From contig CANMXJ010000020.1 of the NCBI GenBank assembly GCA_947501805.1, positions 1 through 64,000 of the forward strand: a DNA stretch of 64,000 bases, in the 5' to 3' direction. A program made the translations under genes and the position numbers. Each line of letters begins with the position of its first letter. Position 1 is the first letter of the stretch. This document shows, piece after piece, positions 33,220-42,391 of this stretch. This DNA comes from an uncultured Sulfitobacter sp. (GTDB lineage Bacteria > Pseudomonadota > Alphaproteobacteria > Rhodobacterales > Rhodobacteraceae). The notes under the pieces are model-generated. The model saw only the letters and a program-made list of their open reading frames with translations, was not told the DNA's origin and ran no database searches.

Positions 33220-34464
33220 ATGAAAAAGTTAACGAAACTCGGCGCGGTATCCGCGTTGTCACTGATCATCGGTGCAACCTCTGCCTTTGCAGAGAATATC
33301 AAGATTGCATTCATTGATCCGCTATCTGGCCCGTTTGCCAGCACGGGTACAAATGGTCTGCATCAGTTCGAATTTGCAGCGGACTATCTGGTCAACCAGA
33401 AAGGCGGCGTTCTGGGCGGTACGAATTTTGAAGTAATCGGCTTTGACAACAAGATCAGCCCGAAGGAATCGTTGATCCAGCTGCAGGTTGCGATTGACCA
33501 AGGTGTCCGGTATATCGTGCAAGGTAACTCTTCCGGTGTTGCAAACGCGTTGACGGAAGCGGTTGAAAAGCACAACAAACGCAATCCCGACAGCCGTGTT
33601 CTGTTCCTCAACTATGCTGCTGTTGATCCGGCGCTGACAAACGAGAAATGTAACTTCTGGCATTTCCGCTTTGATGCGAATGCCGATCTCAAGATGGACG
33701 CGATCACGGATTCTATCGTTGCCAACCCTGATGTGAGTAAGGTTTACCTGATTGGTCAGGATTATTCATTCGGCAAAGCTGTTGCAGCGGCGGCGAACCG
33801 GTTCCTTGGTGAGAAGAGCGATACAATCGAGATTGTCGGTGACGAACTTCACCCGATTGGCAAGGTGAAGGATTTCACGCCTTATTCACGCAAGATTGTT
33901 GCATCCGGTGCGAATGCCGTGATTACCGGAAACTGGGGCGCAGACATGCTAGGTCTGGGCAAGTCGATTATCGAGAACGGTTTTGAAGGGCCGATCTATA
34001 CTTACTATGCGGCGGGTTCCGGCATCACAGCGGCCTTTGGCGAAAGTGGCAAGGGGACGATCCGTCTGGTGGGCGAAGGTAAAGTGAACCCGTCACCAAG
34101 TCAGGAAGTCAGCGACTACTACAATGCCTTCCTTGCCAAACATCCGGATGGCAACCTTGATCAAACGCGCATTGCCAACACGATTGGCATGCTTGCGCGC
34201 GCGATCGAAGAGGCGGGCACAGCAGATGACGTTGTCGCTGTTGCCAGTGCGCTGGAAGGCATGGAGTACGAAACCATGTTTGGCGGAAAAATCCTGATGC
34301 GTGCGTCTGATCATCAGGCGATCCAGGATCTTCATATCTTCGAGCACACAGACGAAGATATCGCCTTTCCGTATGACGGCTCCACCTTTGGTGTAAAAGT
34401 GATCAACACCATTGAAATGGCGGGCGCAGACAGCCCGACAACCTGCGAGATGAAGCGCCCTTAA
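33220..34464 (+). CDS. livK: Branched-chain amino acid-type ABC transporter binding protein
   Basis: Periplasmic ligand-binding protein (type I periplasmic fold, Peripla_BP_6/HAAT family), 414 residues. Residues 1-23 are a signal peptide (MKKLTKLG... ending in SAFA). The mature protein begins ENIKIAFIDPLSGPFASTG, the usual ligand-loop start. The ribosome site is GGGAGG, eight bases from the ATG. It is the first gene of a complete livKHMGF set. The family transports amino acids, amides, urea, aromatic acids and other carboxylates. The surrounding CoA genes suggest an organic acid, not leucine. A strong hairpin follows the gene. Confidence 0.9.
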   Translation: MKKLTKLGAVSALSLIIGATSAFAENIKIAFIDPLSGPFASTGTNGLHQFEFAADYLVNQKGGVLGGTNFEVIGFDNKISPKESLIQLQVAIDQGVRYIVQGNSSGVANALTEAVEKHNKRNPDSRVLFLNYAAVDPALTNEKCNFWHFRFDANADLKMDAITDSIVANPDVSKVYLIGQDYSFGKAVAAAANRFLGEKSDTIEIVGDELHPIGKVKDFTPYSRKIVASGANAVITGNWGADMLGLGKSIIENGFEGPIYTYYAAGSGITAAFGESGKGTIRLVGEGKVNPSPSQEVSDYYNAFLAKHPDGNLDQTRIANTIGMLARAIEEAGTADDVVAVASALEGMEYETMFGGKILMRASDHQAIQDLHIFEHTDEDIAFPYDGSTFGVKVINTIEMAGADSPTTCEMKRP

Positions 34465-34476
34465 GCGTTTGATCCT

Positions 34477-34509
34477 GTCCCGCCGCGACCCTGATTGCGG
34501 CGGGACTTT
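34477..34509 (+). terminator. Intercistronic hairpin terminator/attenuator livK-livH
   Basis: A perfect ten-base stem (GTCCCGCCGC with GCGGCGGGAC) closes a ten-base loop and is followed by TTT. It separates the binding-protein gene from the permease genes and should keep binding-protein mRNA in excess. Confidence 0.82.
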
Positions 34510-34545
34510 CGTACTTTATTTTCCGCTTACCCTTTGGGGGGACCG

Positions 34546-35502
34546 ATGGAACTCATCCTCGTCAACATAATCGACGGGCTTGTGACCGGATTGCTGTTGT
34601 TCATGCTCTCGGCCGGCCTGACGCTTATCTTCTCTATGATGGGCGTTCTTAACTTTGCCCATGCCAGCTTTTACATGCTGGGTGCCTATTTTGCCTACCA
34701 GATCAGCATCGCGCTGGGGTTCTGGATGGGCCTCTTGATTGCGCCTTTGATCGTTGGCGTCTTGGGTGCGGGGGTTGAGAGGTACGGGCTAAGACGGGTC
34801 CACCAGTATGGTCACGTGCCCGAATTGATTTTCACCTTTGGTCTGGCATTGTTGATCGAAGAACTGGTGCAGTTCATCTGGGGCAAAAACCAGATGCCGT
34901 ATAACGTACCCGAAGTTTTGAATTTCACTGCGTTTTCGATTGCAGGCAATTCGATCCCGGCGTTCAAGATTTTTATGATCTTTATCTCCATCGGCATTTT
35001 CATCGGGCTGTTGTATATCCTGACCAAGACACGGGTTGGCATGATCATTCAGGCGGCCCTCAGCTATCCGCGCACTGTTGAAGCGCTGGGGCACAATGTG
35101 CCGCTGATCTTTATGGGTGTGTTTGGTGTCGGGACCGCGCTTGCCGGTGTGGCAGGTGTGATTGCGGGACCGGTGCTTGGCACCTTCCCCGGCATGGCCT
35201 TTGTCCTTGGCTCCATCGTGTTTGTGACAATTGTGATCGGTGGACTGGGCAGCCTGTGGGGTGCGCTTGTGGCGTCCTTGCTGATTGGTTGGATGACGAC
35301 CTTTGCCAAATCCTACAACATTCGCATGTCGGATATTCTGAACGGGATCGGCATTTCGACGCCGGAAAATCTGGACGATAATATATTCCGCGATTTCTGG
35401 ACCGTCACCAGTCCCCAGATTGCGGATATCCTGCCTTATATCTTGATGGTGTTGATCCTGATCTTCCGCCCGGCGGGCCTTTTCGGAAAGCGTGAGTCAT
35501 GA
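34546..35502 (+). CDS. livH: ABC transporter permease LivH type
   Basis: Integral membrane permease, 318 residues and about eight to nine hydrophobic segments, of the LivH family. GLTLIFSMMGVLNFAHASFYMLGAY near the start is the LivH signature, and VIGGLGSLWGALVASLLIG near the end is the coupling region. The start at 34546 (MELILVNIIDGL) has a GGGGGGA ribosome site; the upstream in-frame ATG would put it inside the terminator hairpin region. It overlaps livM by four bases (ATGA). Confidence 0.93.
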   Translation: MELILVNIIDGLVTGLLLFMLSAGLTLIFSMMGVLNFAHASFYMLGAYFAYQISIALGFWMGLLIAPLIVGVLGAGVERYGLRRVHQYGHVPELIFTFGLALLIEELVQFIWGKNQMPYNVPEVLNFTAFSIAGNSIPAFKIFMIFISIGIFIGLLYILTKTRVGMIIQAALSYPRTVEALGHNVPLIFMGVFGVGTALAGVAGVIAGPVLGTFPGMAFVLGSIVFVTIVIGGLGSLWGALVASLLIGWMTTFAKSYNIRMSDILNGIGISTPENLDDNIFRDFWTVTSPQIADILPYILMVLILIFRPAGLFGKRES

Positions 35503-36794
35503 CCGATCAGATTACAACAGACCCGAGTAAACCAGCCCAGCGGATGCGCGCGGGCTCCATGAGCCTGACAGTGGGACCGTGGATTGTGGCCGCCGTTGCA
35601 TTGATGTTGATGCCCTACATCTTCACGTCGAATTCGGCGCTGACGATTATGAACCAGATGTGGATCACTGTAGTCTTTGCGCTGGCCTATAACATGTTGC
35701 TGGGGCAAGGCGGGATGCTGTCCTTTGGCCACGCGGTTTATGCGGGTGTTGGCGGTTTTGCCTGTATGCACATCATGAACAACTCTGATTTGTTTGCGAG
35801 CTTCCCGCTGCCTGTGCTGCCCATATTCGGCGGTTTGTTTGGCATGGGACTGGCGATGATTGTCGGCGCGTTTTCCACGCGGTCTGCGGGTACGGTGTTT
35901 GCCATGATCTCGCTTGGTGTTGGTGAACTGATCGCGGCTTGTTCGGTGATTATCGTGGCGTTTTTTGGTGGTGAAGAAGGCGTGTCGGGGGACCGTACCT
36001 ATGCAATGCCATTCTTTGGCAACGAATTCCTGCAGCAGATCGACGTGTATTACCTGACCTCGTTTTGGGTGCTGTTGTCTGCAATTCTGATGTATTTGTG
36101 GTCACGCACACCGGTCGGGCGCATGGCAAATGCGGTGCGTGATAATCCGGAGCGGGCGGAGTTTCTTGGCTATTCCGCACGTTGGGTCCGTTTCTACAGT
36201 TTTGTCGCTTCCGGTTTCTTTGCCGGTGTTGCGGGTGGATTGTTTGCCATCAACTACGAAATCCTGACCGAAGAAAACCTCAACACGGCTTCTTCCGGTG
36301 TGATTCTTCTGGTGACGTTTCTTGGCGGTGTCGGATTCTTTTTTGGCCCGATCATCGGTGCGATTGTGTTCACGCTTGTGCAGACTGTTCTGTCCTTGCA
36401 GACTGAACTTTGGGCTTTCTATGCAGGGTCACTTTTCCTTGCGACGGTGATGTTCTTTCCCGGTGGTCTGGCGGGGCTGATGATGATGCATGTCCCCGTA
36501 TTCCGCTTGGGTAAGATGAAAATGCTGCTTCTGCCCTATGCAAAAACACTGATCCCTGCCGCGATTGGCATTTTGGGTCTGTGCTGTCTGGTCGAGATGA
36601 CCTTCCATTATCGCCATGCTGCAACGGGAGATCATGAAATGACGCTGTTCTGGACAACCTTCGACAGCCACACACTTATGCCGTGGATCATTGCGGCCGC
36701 GATCACCGCGGTGGGGCTGGGCATTGCCAAGATGACAGCACCGGCACTGAAAGAAGCCTGGGATGAAGCCAACACAGCGGGAGGCACGTCATGA
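35499..36794 (+). CDS. livM: ABC transporter permease LivM type
   Basis: Second membrane permease, 431 residues. The core is LivM-like: ALAYNMLLGQGGMLSFGHAVYAGVG (about 63-88) and the FFFGPIIGAIVFTL segment. It is longer than the usual 320-360 residues. A C-terminal extension (about 340-425) adds two hydrophobic segments and a histidine-rich loop (FHYRHAATGDHE). The function of the extension is not known; it could bind a partner or be a remnant. The gene overlaps livH and livG by four bases each. Confidence 0.92.
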   Translation: MTDQITTDPSKPAQRMRAGSMSLTVGPWIVAAVALMLMPYIFTSNSALTIMNQMWITVVFALAYNMLLGQGGMLSFGHAVYAGVGGFACMHIMNNSDLFASFPLPVLPIFGGLFGMGLAMIVGAFSTRSAGTVFAMISLGVGELIAACSVIIVAFFGGEEGVSGDRTYAMPFFGNEFLQQIDVYYLTSFWVLLSAILMYLWSRTPVGRMANAVRDNPERAEFLGYSARWVRFYSFVASGFFAGVAGGLFAINYEILTEENLNTASSGVILLVTFLGGVGFFFGPIIGAIVFTLVQTVLSLQTELWAFYAGSLFLATVMFFPGGLAGLMMMHVPVFRLGKMKMLLLPYAKTLIPAAIGILGLCCLVEMTFHYRHAATGDHEMTLFWTTFDSHTLMPWIIAAAITAVGLGIAKMTAPALKEAWDEANTAGGTS

Positions 36795-37552
36795 GCACAC
36801 CTGCACTTGAACTCACGGGCCTGAAGAAAAGTTTTGGCAAGGCCGAGATCATTCGCGGCATTGATCTGTCGATTGGCAAGTCCGAGCGGCACGCGATCAT
36901 CGGTCCAAACGGAGCGGGGAAATCCACGTTGTTCAATCTGATCACGGCACGTTTTCCTGCAACCGAAGGTACGGTAAAACTGCATGGGGAAGACCTTGCC
37001 GGATTGCAGCCATTCCAGATCAACCGCAAAGGATTGAGCCGTTCATTCCAGATCACAAACATCTTTCCCAAGATGACAGTGTTTGAAAATGTCCGCTGTG
37101 CCCTGCTTTGGGCGCAGGGGTACAAATATTCGTTCTGGAATTTGGTCAACAAAAGCCGTCGCCTGAATGAAGGTGCTGATGCGATCCTGGACCAGATCAA
37201 CCTGTTGCCACGGCGTGATCTGCCAGCCGGTATGCTGTCTTATGCCGAACAACGCGCACTTGAGATCGGCATCACCATTGCCGGTGGTGCGGATGTGATC
37301 ATGCTTGACGAACCCACCGCGGGAATGAGCCACTCAGAGACGGATTACATTACCGATCTGATCCTCAAGGTTACCGAAGGCAAAACTCTGATCATGGTGG
37401 AACATGACATGGGTGTGGTTTTTGGCCTTGCTGACAGGATCAGTGTGCTGGTCTACGGCGAGATTATTGCGACAAACACGCCCGAACTTGTGCGTGCGGA
37501 TCCGAAAGTTCAGGAAGCCTATCTGGGCGCGGCGCTGGAGGAAGAACATTGA
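36791..37552 (+). CDS. livG: ABC transporter ATPase LivG type
   Basis: Cytoplasmic ATPase subunit, 253 residues. Walker A is GPNGAGKST (38-46). The signature loop is LSYAEQRALEIG, the LivG form in which the usual LSGGQ is changed, and Walker B is VIMLDEPTAGMS with the switch histidine in MVEHDMG. All catalytic residues are present. The gene overlaps livM at the start, and livF begins with a TTG inside its stop codon. Confidence 0.95.
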   Translation: MSTPALELTGLKKSFGKAEIIRGIDLSIGKSERHAIIGPNGAGKSTLFNLITARFPATEGTVKLHGEDLAGLQPFQINRKGLSRSFQITNIFPKMTVFENVRCALLWAQGYKYSFWNLVNKSRRLNEGADAILDQINLLPRRDLPAGMLSYAEQRALEIGITIAGGADVIMLDEPTAGMSHSETDYITDLILKVTEGKTLIMVEHDMGVVFGLADRISVLVYGEIIATNTPELVRADPKVQEAYLGAALEEEH

Positions 37553-38250
37553 TCGAAGTCACAGACATGCACGCCTATTATGGCAAGTCGCACATCCTGC
37601 AAGGCGTCACGATGAACGTGCAGGAAGGCGAGATTGTCGCGCTGCTGGGCCGTAATGGTGTGGGCCGTTCCACAACCTGCAAGGCAATCATGGGCGAGGT
37701 CGAACCCAAAGGATCCGTCAAGTTCAAGGGCCAGGAAATTGCCGGTAAAAAGGCATTCGAGATTGCGAACATGGGCATTGGATATGTGCCGGAGAACCGG
37801 GATATCTTTCCGGGTCTGACAACCCGGCAGAACCTGACACTTGGCTTGAAGCCCGGCCAGAAGGATGGCGCGGGCCGCTGGTCCATGCAGATGATGTTCG
37901 AAATGTTCGAAAACCTTGACCGCCGCGCAGACGTTGAAGCCTCGGTTCTGTCGGGTGGCGAGCAACAGATGTTGACCATGTGCCGTACGTTGATGGGTGA
38001 TCCTGATTTTGTGATGATTGACGAACCCACCGAAGGGCTTTCCCCCCAGATGGTGCAAAAGGTGGCCGAGGTTCTCAAGGCGATTGCTGAGAAAGGGATT
38101 TCCACATTGCTGGTTGAACAAAAACTGTCGATCGCAATGGATATTGCCCACCGTGTCTATGTGATGGGCCATGGGCAGGTTGTGTTTGAGGGGACACCTG
38201 CCGAGTTGAAAGAACGCGAGGATGTGCGCAAGGAATGGCTAGAGGTTTAG
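37549..38250 (+). CDS. livF: ABC transporter ATPase LivF type, Walker A lysine replaced by arginine
   Basis: Second ATPase subunit, 233 residues. The signature LSGGEQQ is at 134-140, Walker B ends in E159 (VMIDEPTEGLSP), and the family segment GYVPENRDIFPGL is intact. The Walker A box reads GRNGVGRSTT, with arginine (R40) where lysine is standard; similar GRNGxGRST variants are known in this subfamily. If it lowers ATP hydrolysis, the transporter would have one strong and one weak site, but this is inference. The start is TTG at 37549, overlapping the livG stop (TTGA). The gene is followed six bases later by a serine hydrolase. Confidence 0.92.
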   Translation: MIEVTDMHAYYGKSHILQGVTMNVQEGEIVALLGRNGVGRSTTCKAIMGEVEPKGSVKFKGQEIAGKKAFEIANMGIGYVPENRDIFPGLTTRQNLTLGLKPGQKDGAGRWSMQMMFEMFENLDRRADVEASVLSGGEQQMLTMCRTLMGDPDFVMIDEPTEGLSPQMVQKVAEVLKAIAEKGISTLLVEQKLSIAMDIAHRVYVMGHGQVVFEGTPAELKEREDVRKEWLEV

Positions 38251-38256
38251 ACGTCA

Positions 38257-39462
38257 ATGGGCAGTTTTGACAACGGTCGGCTAGACCGGATCAAGGGCTG
38301 GATGCAAGGTTACGTTGACGCAGAGCGGTATGCTGGCTGTTCGGTCCTGATTGCGCAAATGGGTACGGAATCATTCTATCACGATGTTGGCTTGCGTGAC
38401 GTGGCGCATGATCTGCCTTGGCAGCGCGATACGGTGGCGCGGATATTTTCGATGACCAAGCCGATCACCTCTGCCGCAATGATGATCCTTGTAGAACGCG
38501 GATTGGTGCATCTGGATGCGCCTGTTTCCGATTTCATTGCCGGCTTTGGTGACGCACGTTGTCTGATCCCAAAAGCGACAGACCTGAGCCAGACCGAACC
38601 CTGCGCATCACCCACCTTGCACCAGCTGCTGACACATACATCGGGGCTGAGCTATTCGTTCAACCCCGGGGTTTTACCACGTGCGATGCGCGAAGGGAAA
38701 CTGGATTTCGATCCCCGCCAACGCACTCTGGCAGAGGTGGCCGATCTCGTAGCTGAACTGCCTCTTGCCTTCCGCCCCGGTACGCGATGGGAGTATTCGG
38801 TTGGCATCGACATCATCGCGCGGGTCATCGAAGTGATCAGCGGCAAACCCTTCGGGACCTTTCTGAAAGACGAAATTTTCGATCCGCTGGGCATGGATGA
38901 AACCCGCTTTAATGTTCCTGCGGATGCGCTGGACCGATTTGCTGCGCTTTATACACCATTGGCAGGTGACTCCTTTGATCTGAATGCGACCGAGAAAAGC
39001 ACACAAACTCTGCGTCTGGTGGATGCGGCCGAAGGCTCCCCCTATCTGGACACCAAAATGCAATCCGGTGGCGGCGGGCTGGTTGGTACGATTGATGACT
39101 ATCTCAAGTTTGCAGAAATGCTGCGGGATGGGGGCAAAGGCATTCTTTCGCCACATACGCTGTCGTTTATGCAGCGGAACCATCTGGCAGGGGATATCGC
39201 GTCAATGGGTCCGTCAAGTTTCGCAGAGCAACCGATGGAGGGCATGGGCTTTGGCATCGGAGGTGCGGTTGTGCTTGATCCCGGCCGCGCCCGAGTGCCG
39301 GGATCCGTCGGTGATTTCTCATGGGGTGGCATGGCATCGACGTTCTTTTGGATCGACCCCGTGCATGAATTGTCCGTGGTGTTTTTCACACAGCTTTCGC
39401 CAAGCAGTTCATACCCTTCCCGCTCTCAATTGAAAGCGCTGTTGCAGGGTGCGTTGCAATGA
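38257..39462 (+). CDS. Beta-lactamase-fold serine hydrolase
   Basis: Serine hydrolase of the class C beta-lactamase/esterase family, 401 residues, without a signal peptide and so probably cytoplasmic. The nucleophile motif SxxK is S65-M66-T67-K68. The second motif is Y180-S181-V182 (YSV, where YxN is usual). The expected third motif is in the HxG-like late segment around GDFSWGGMA. Members hydrolyse esters, lactones or amides. It is coupled to the livF gene (six bases) and to the acetoacetyl-CoA synthetase (four-base overlap). A role in opening an ester or lactone of the imported compound is a guess from this position. Confidence 0.85.
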   Translation: MGSFDNGRLDRIKGWMQGYVDAERYAGCSVLIAQMGTESFYHDVGLRDVAHDLPWQRDTVARIFSMTKPITSAAMMILVERGLVHLDAPVSDFIAGFGDARCLIPKATDLSQTEPCASPTLHQLLTHTSGLSYSFNPGVLPRAMREGKLDFDPRQRTLAEVADLVAELPLAFRPGTRWEYSVGIDIIARVIEVISGKPFGTFLKDEIFDPLGMDETRFNVPADALDRFAALYTPLAGDSFDLNATEKSTQTLRLVDAAEGSPYLDTKMQSGGGGLVGTIDDYLKFAEMLRDGGKGILSPHTLSFMQRNHLAGDIASMGPSSFAEQPMEGMGFGIGGAVVLDPGRARVPGSVGDFSWGGMASTFFWIDPVHELSVVFFTQLSPSSSYPSRSQLKALLQGALQ

Positions 39463-41414
39463 GTGGCAAGGTGCTTTGGACTCCGACACCGGAGCGGGCT
39501 GAGGCCTCTACCATGGCACAGTTCGAACGATTTGTGCAGGAGACACGTGGCCTCTCGTTCGAAGATTATAATGCCATGTGGCGCTGGTCGGTGGATGATT
39601 TGGAAGGGTTCTGGAACGCGATCTGGGATTTCTTTTCACTGCAAGCCAGCGTGCGCCCGGAACAACTGCTGGTCAAACGCCAGATGCCCGGCATGGAATG
39701 GGGCACGGGCGGGCGGCTGAACTATGCGGAAAACATCCTGAAGCATGCAAGTGGTAACGCAGATAAACCGGCTCTGATTGTTCAGTCAGAGACGTTTGGC
39801 CGCTCGGAATTCACATGGGAACAGTTGCGCTCTCAGGTGGCAAGTGTGGCTGCGCGATTGAGGGCCATGGGCGTGACCGAGGGCGACCGTGTGGTTGCGA
39901 TCCTGCCCAATACCGAAACCGCGCTGATTGCGTTTCTGGCCAGCGCCAGCATCGGCGCGATCTGGTCCCTGTGTGCGCCGGATATGGGGCATGTAGCAAT
40001 TCTCGATAGGTTCAAACAGATCGAACCAAAGGTGCTGATTGCACAGGACAGTTATGTGCATGCGGGCAAGATGGTGGACCGCAGGGCGGTACTGGCCGAG
40101 ATCGCGGAGGGGCTGCCAAGCGTTGTGCAGTTTGTGACCTTGGCGGTTGTTGGTAGCGTGCCGGACGGCCACATCGCATGGGATGATCTGATCGGTGATG
40201 ATGTGCCTTTTGAACCTGCACAGGTGGCGTTCGAACATCCGTTGTGGATTGTTTATTCGTCGGGCACCACGGGCAACCCCAAACCGATTGTGCACGGGCA
40301 TGGCGGGGTGTTGCTTGAATCGTGCAAACAATCGCTGCACAAGGATGTCAGCGCCGCAGATCGCTATTGCTGGCTGACGTCCTCGGGCTGGATCATGTGG
40401 AATTCGCAGTGGATGGCGCTGGGGCAGGGGGCCACTGTTGCAATCTTCGACGGTGCGCCGAACCATCCCGATATGGGCGTGCTCTGGCGGTTTGTGGCAG
40501 ATGAAAAGCTGACCTATTTTGGTGCCGGTGCCGCCTATTTCAGTTCCTGCATGAAAGCGGGGGTAACACCGCGTACACAAGTGGACCTGAGCGCGCTGCG
40601 CTCTCTCGGGTCTACCGGATCGCCCCTGTCGCCGGAAACTTATGACTGGATTTACCGCGATGTGAAAGCCGACCAATGGCTTGCGCCGATTTCCGGTGGC
40701 ACCGATCTGGCGGGTGCATTTGTTGTCGGCCACCCCGGCATGCCGGTGCGGGCAGGTGAAATGCAGTGTCGTGCGCTTGGCAATGCCGTGCGGGCGTTTG
40801 ATCCACAGGGCAACGAACTGGTTGGCGAAGTGGGTGAGTTGGTTTGTACAGAGCCGTTGCCGTCGATGCCGCTGTATTTTTGGGGTGACGAGGATGGCAG
40901 CCGCCTGTTTGACAGCTACTTTGCCGATTACCCCGGTGTCTGGCGTCACGGCGACTGGATTGCGATTGATGAAAATGGTGCCAGCGTAATTTACGGTCGC
41001 TCGGATGCCACGATAAACCGCAAGGGGCTGCGGCTTGGATCGGCTGAAATTTATCAGGCGGTTGAAGGTCTGGACACGATCTTGGATAGCATCGTTGTCG
41101 ATCTGGAGTTTCTGGGCCGCGAGAGTTTCATGCCGCTGTTTGTGGTTCCCGCGCAAGGCGTTGCGTTTGATGACGCGCTGAAAGAGCAGATCAACGCGGC
41201 GATCCGCGCACAAGTATCGGCGCGGTTTGTGCCCAACGAGATCGTCGAGATCAAAGAAGTGCCGCGCACCTTGTCCGGCAAGAAACTTGAAGTTCCGGTC
41301 AAAAAGCTGTTGTTGGGGGGCGACCCTGCAACTGTGGTGAACCGTGACAGCATGGCGAACCCTGACAGCTTTGATTTCTTTATCGCTTATGCGAAAGCAC
41401 GGGCCGCCGCCTGA
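39459..41414 (+). CDS. aacS: Acetoacetyl-CoA synthetase
   Basis: Adenylate-forming CoA ligase of 651 residues, the length of acetoacetyl-CoA synthetases. The N-terminal WTPTPERAEASTMAQFERF is typical of this branch. The ATP-binding loop is YSSGTTGNPKPIVHGHGG (about 265-283). SGGTDLAG and YGRSDATINRKGLRLG mark the adenylation and hinge regions, and LSGKKLEVPVKK holds the C-terminal lysine. It would activate acetoacetate (or a close 3-oxoacid) for thiolysis by the thiolase. It is coupled to the serine hydrolase by ATGA overlap and followed by a 110-base gap before tesB. Confidence 0.93.
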   Translation: MSGKVLWTPTPERAEASTMAQFERFVQETRGLSFEDYNAMWRWSVDDLEGFWNAIWDFFSLQASVRPEQLLVKRQMPGMEWGTGGRLNYAENILKHASGNADKPALIVQSETFGRSEFTWEQLRSQVASVAARLRAMGVTEGDRVVAILPNTETALIAFLASASIGAIWSLCAPDMGHVAILDRFKQIEPKVLIAQDSYVHAGKMVDRRAVLAEIAEGLPSVVQFVTLAVVGSVPDGHIAWDDLIGDDVPFEPAQVAFEHPLWIVYSSGTTGNPKPIVHGHGGVLLESCKQSLHKDVSAADRYCWLTSSGWIMWNSQWMALGQGATVAIFDGAPNHPDMGVLWRFVADEKLTYFGAGAAYFSSCMKAGVTPRTQVDLSALRSLGSTGSPLSPETYDWIYRDVKADQWLAPISGGTDLAGAFVVGHPGMPVRAGEMQCRALGNAVRAFDPQGNELVGEVGELVCTEPLPSMPLYFWGDEDGSRLFDSYFADYPGVWRHGDWIAIDENGASVIYGRSDATINRKGLRLGSAEIYQAVEGLDTILDSIVVDLEFLGRESFMPLFVVPAQGVAFDDALKEQINAAIRAQVSARFVPNEIVEIKEVPRTLSGKKLEVPVKKLLLGGDPATVVNRDSMANPDSFDFFIAYAKARAAA

Positions 41415-41425
41415 AGCCTGCGCTA

Positions 41426-41438
41426 CCTTTGCGAAAGG
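41426..41438. promoter_or_regulatory. Small inverted repeat before tesB
   Basis: CCTTT-GCG-AAAGG, a perfect inverted repeat around GCG, lies in the aacS-tesB gap. CTTTGCGAAAGG occurs also at 33046-33057 in front of the livK-type gene. It may be a shared regulatory site, but it is short. Confidence 0.35.
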
Positions 41439-41524
41439 GCTGGATCACAAAAGCCCTGCCAAGCTATTGCTTTCTCGGGACCATTGCGATGCAATGCCAG
41501 AACTCAATCCGGAGAAGTGATGAT

Positions 41525-42391
41525 ATGACACCTGCCGAAGAACTGCTGCATCTGCTCGACATCGAACAGCTTGAGGTCGATTTGTTTCGTGGCATCGGGA
41601 GCGGAGGCGAAACGACGACACGTATCTTTGGCGGGCATGTGATTGCACAGGCTTTGATGGCTGCATATCGCACAGTGCCGGACCGGTTGTGTCATTCGTT
41701 ACATGCCTATTTCATCCGCCCGGGTGATCCTGCAATCCCTGTGATCTATCAGGTGGACCGCGCGCGTGATGGCGGCAGTTTTACGACCCGCCGCGTCGTG
41801 GCGATCCAGCATGGCAAACAGATTTTCAACATGTCGGCTTCCTTTCATGTGGCGGAGGAGGGTTGGGAATACCAGCACCCGATGAAGGATGTCGGCAATC
41901 CCGAAGACTGGCCCAACCGCGATGAATTACGCGCCTCGCTGGTGCACCAGATACCGGAGAAATACCGCGCTGATTTCCTGCGCGAACGCCCGATCGAGTT
42001 GCGCGAAGTTGGGCCGCGTGATTTCTTTACACCCAAGTGCGAAGACGATGTAAATCAGGTCTGGTTCCGGATGGAAGCGGCCAAAGGGCAGGACGCCCAG
42101 ATGCAACACTGCTTGCTGGCATATGCGTCAGACATCAACTTGTTGGGATCTTCTTTGCGTCCGCACGCGCTGACTTGGTTTCAGGGTAAGGTGATGACAG
42201 CATCGTTGGATCACGCGATGTGGTTCCATGCGCCGATCGAATTTTCGGATTGGTATCTCTATGATCTGGATGCGCCCTGGACGGGTGGTGCGCGCGGCTT
42301 CAACCGCGGGTCTGTCTATAGTCAGGATGGAAAGCTGGTGGCAAGTGTCGCGCAGGAAGGGCTGATGCGACCTATGAAGAAAAAGCAATAG
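41525..42391 (+). CDS. tesB: Acyl-CoA thioesterase II (TesB)
   Basis: Double hot-dog thioesterase, 288 residues, which releases CoA from acyl-CoAs. The two halves are at about 12-115 (GGHVIAQALMAAYRTV, HAYFIRPGDP, ARDGGSFTTRRVVAIQHG) and 165-285 (ending in GFNRGSVYSQDGKLVASVAQEGLMR). The family's catalytic Asp is probably in LLAYASDINLL. The start at 41525 has GGAGAAG at a good distance; the frame opens 96 bases upstream without a good start. It would let the cell drain stalled acyl-CoAs or recover CoA. The stop overlaps the next gene by one base. Confidence 0.93.
   Translation: MTPAEELLHLLDIEQLEVDLFRGIGSGGETTTRIFGGHVIAQALMAAYRTVPDRLCHSLHAYFIRPGDPAIPVIYQVDRARDGGSFTTRRVVAIQHGKQIFNMSASFHVAEEGWEYQHPMKDVGNPEDWPNRDELRASLVHQIPEKYRADFLRERPIELREVGPRDFFTPKCEDDVNQVWFRMEAAKGQDAQMQHCLLAYASDINLLGSSLRPHALTWFQGKVMTASLDHAMWFHAPIEFSDWYLYDLDAPWTGGARGFNRGSVYSQDGKLVASVAQEGLMRPMKKKQ

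Noticed and set aside
39786..41213. A 475-residue frame on the minus strand opposite aacS
   Set aside because: It is an antisense shadow of a strong acetoacetyl-CoA synthetase gene; the translation is rich in Arg, His and Cys and has no family motif.
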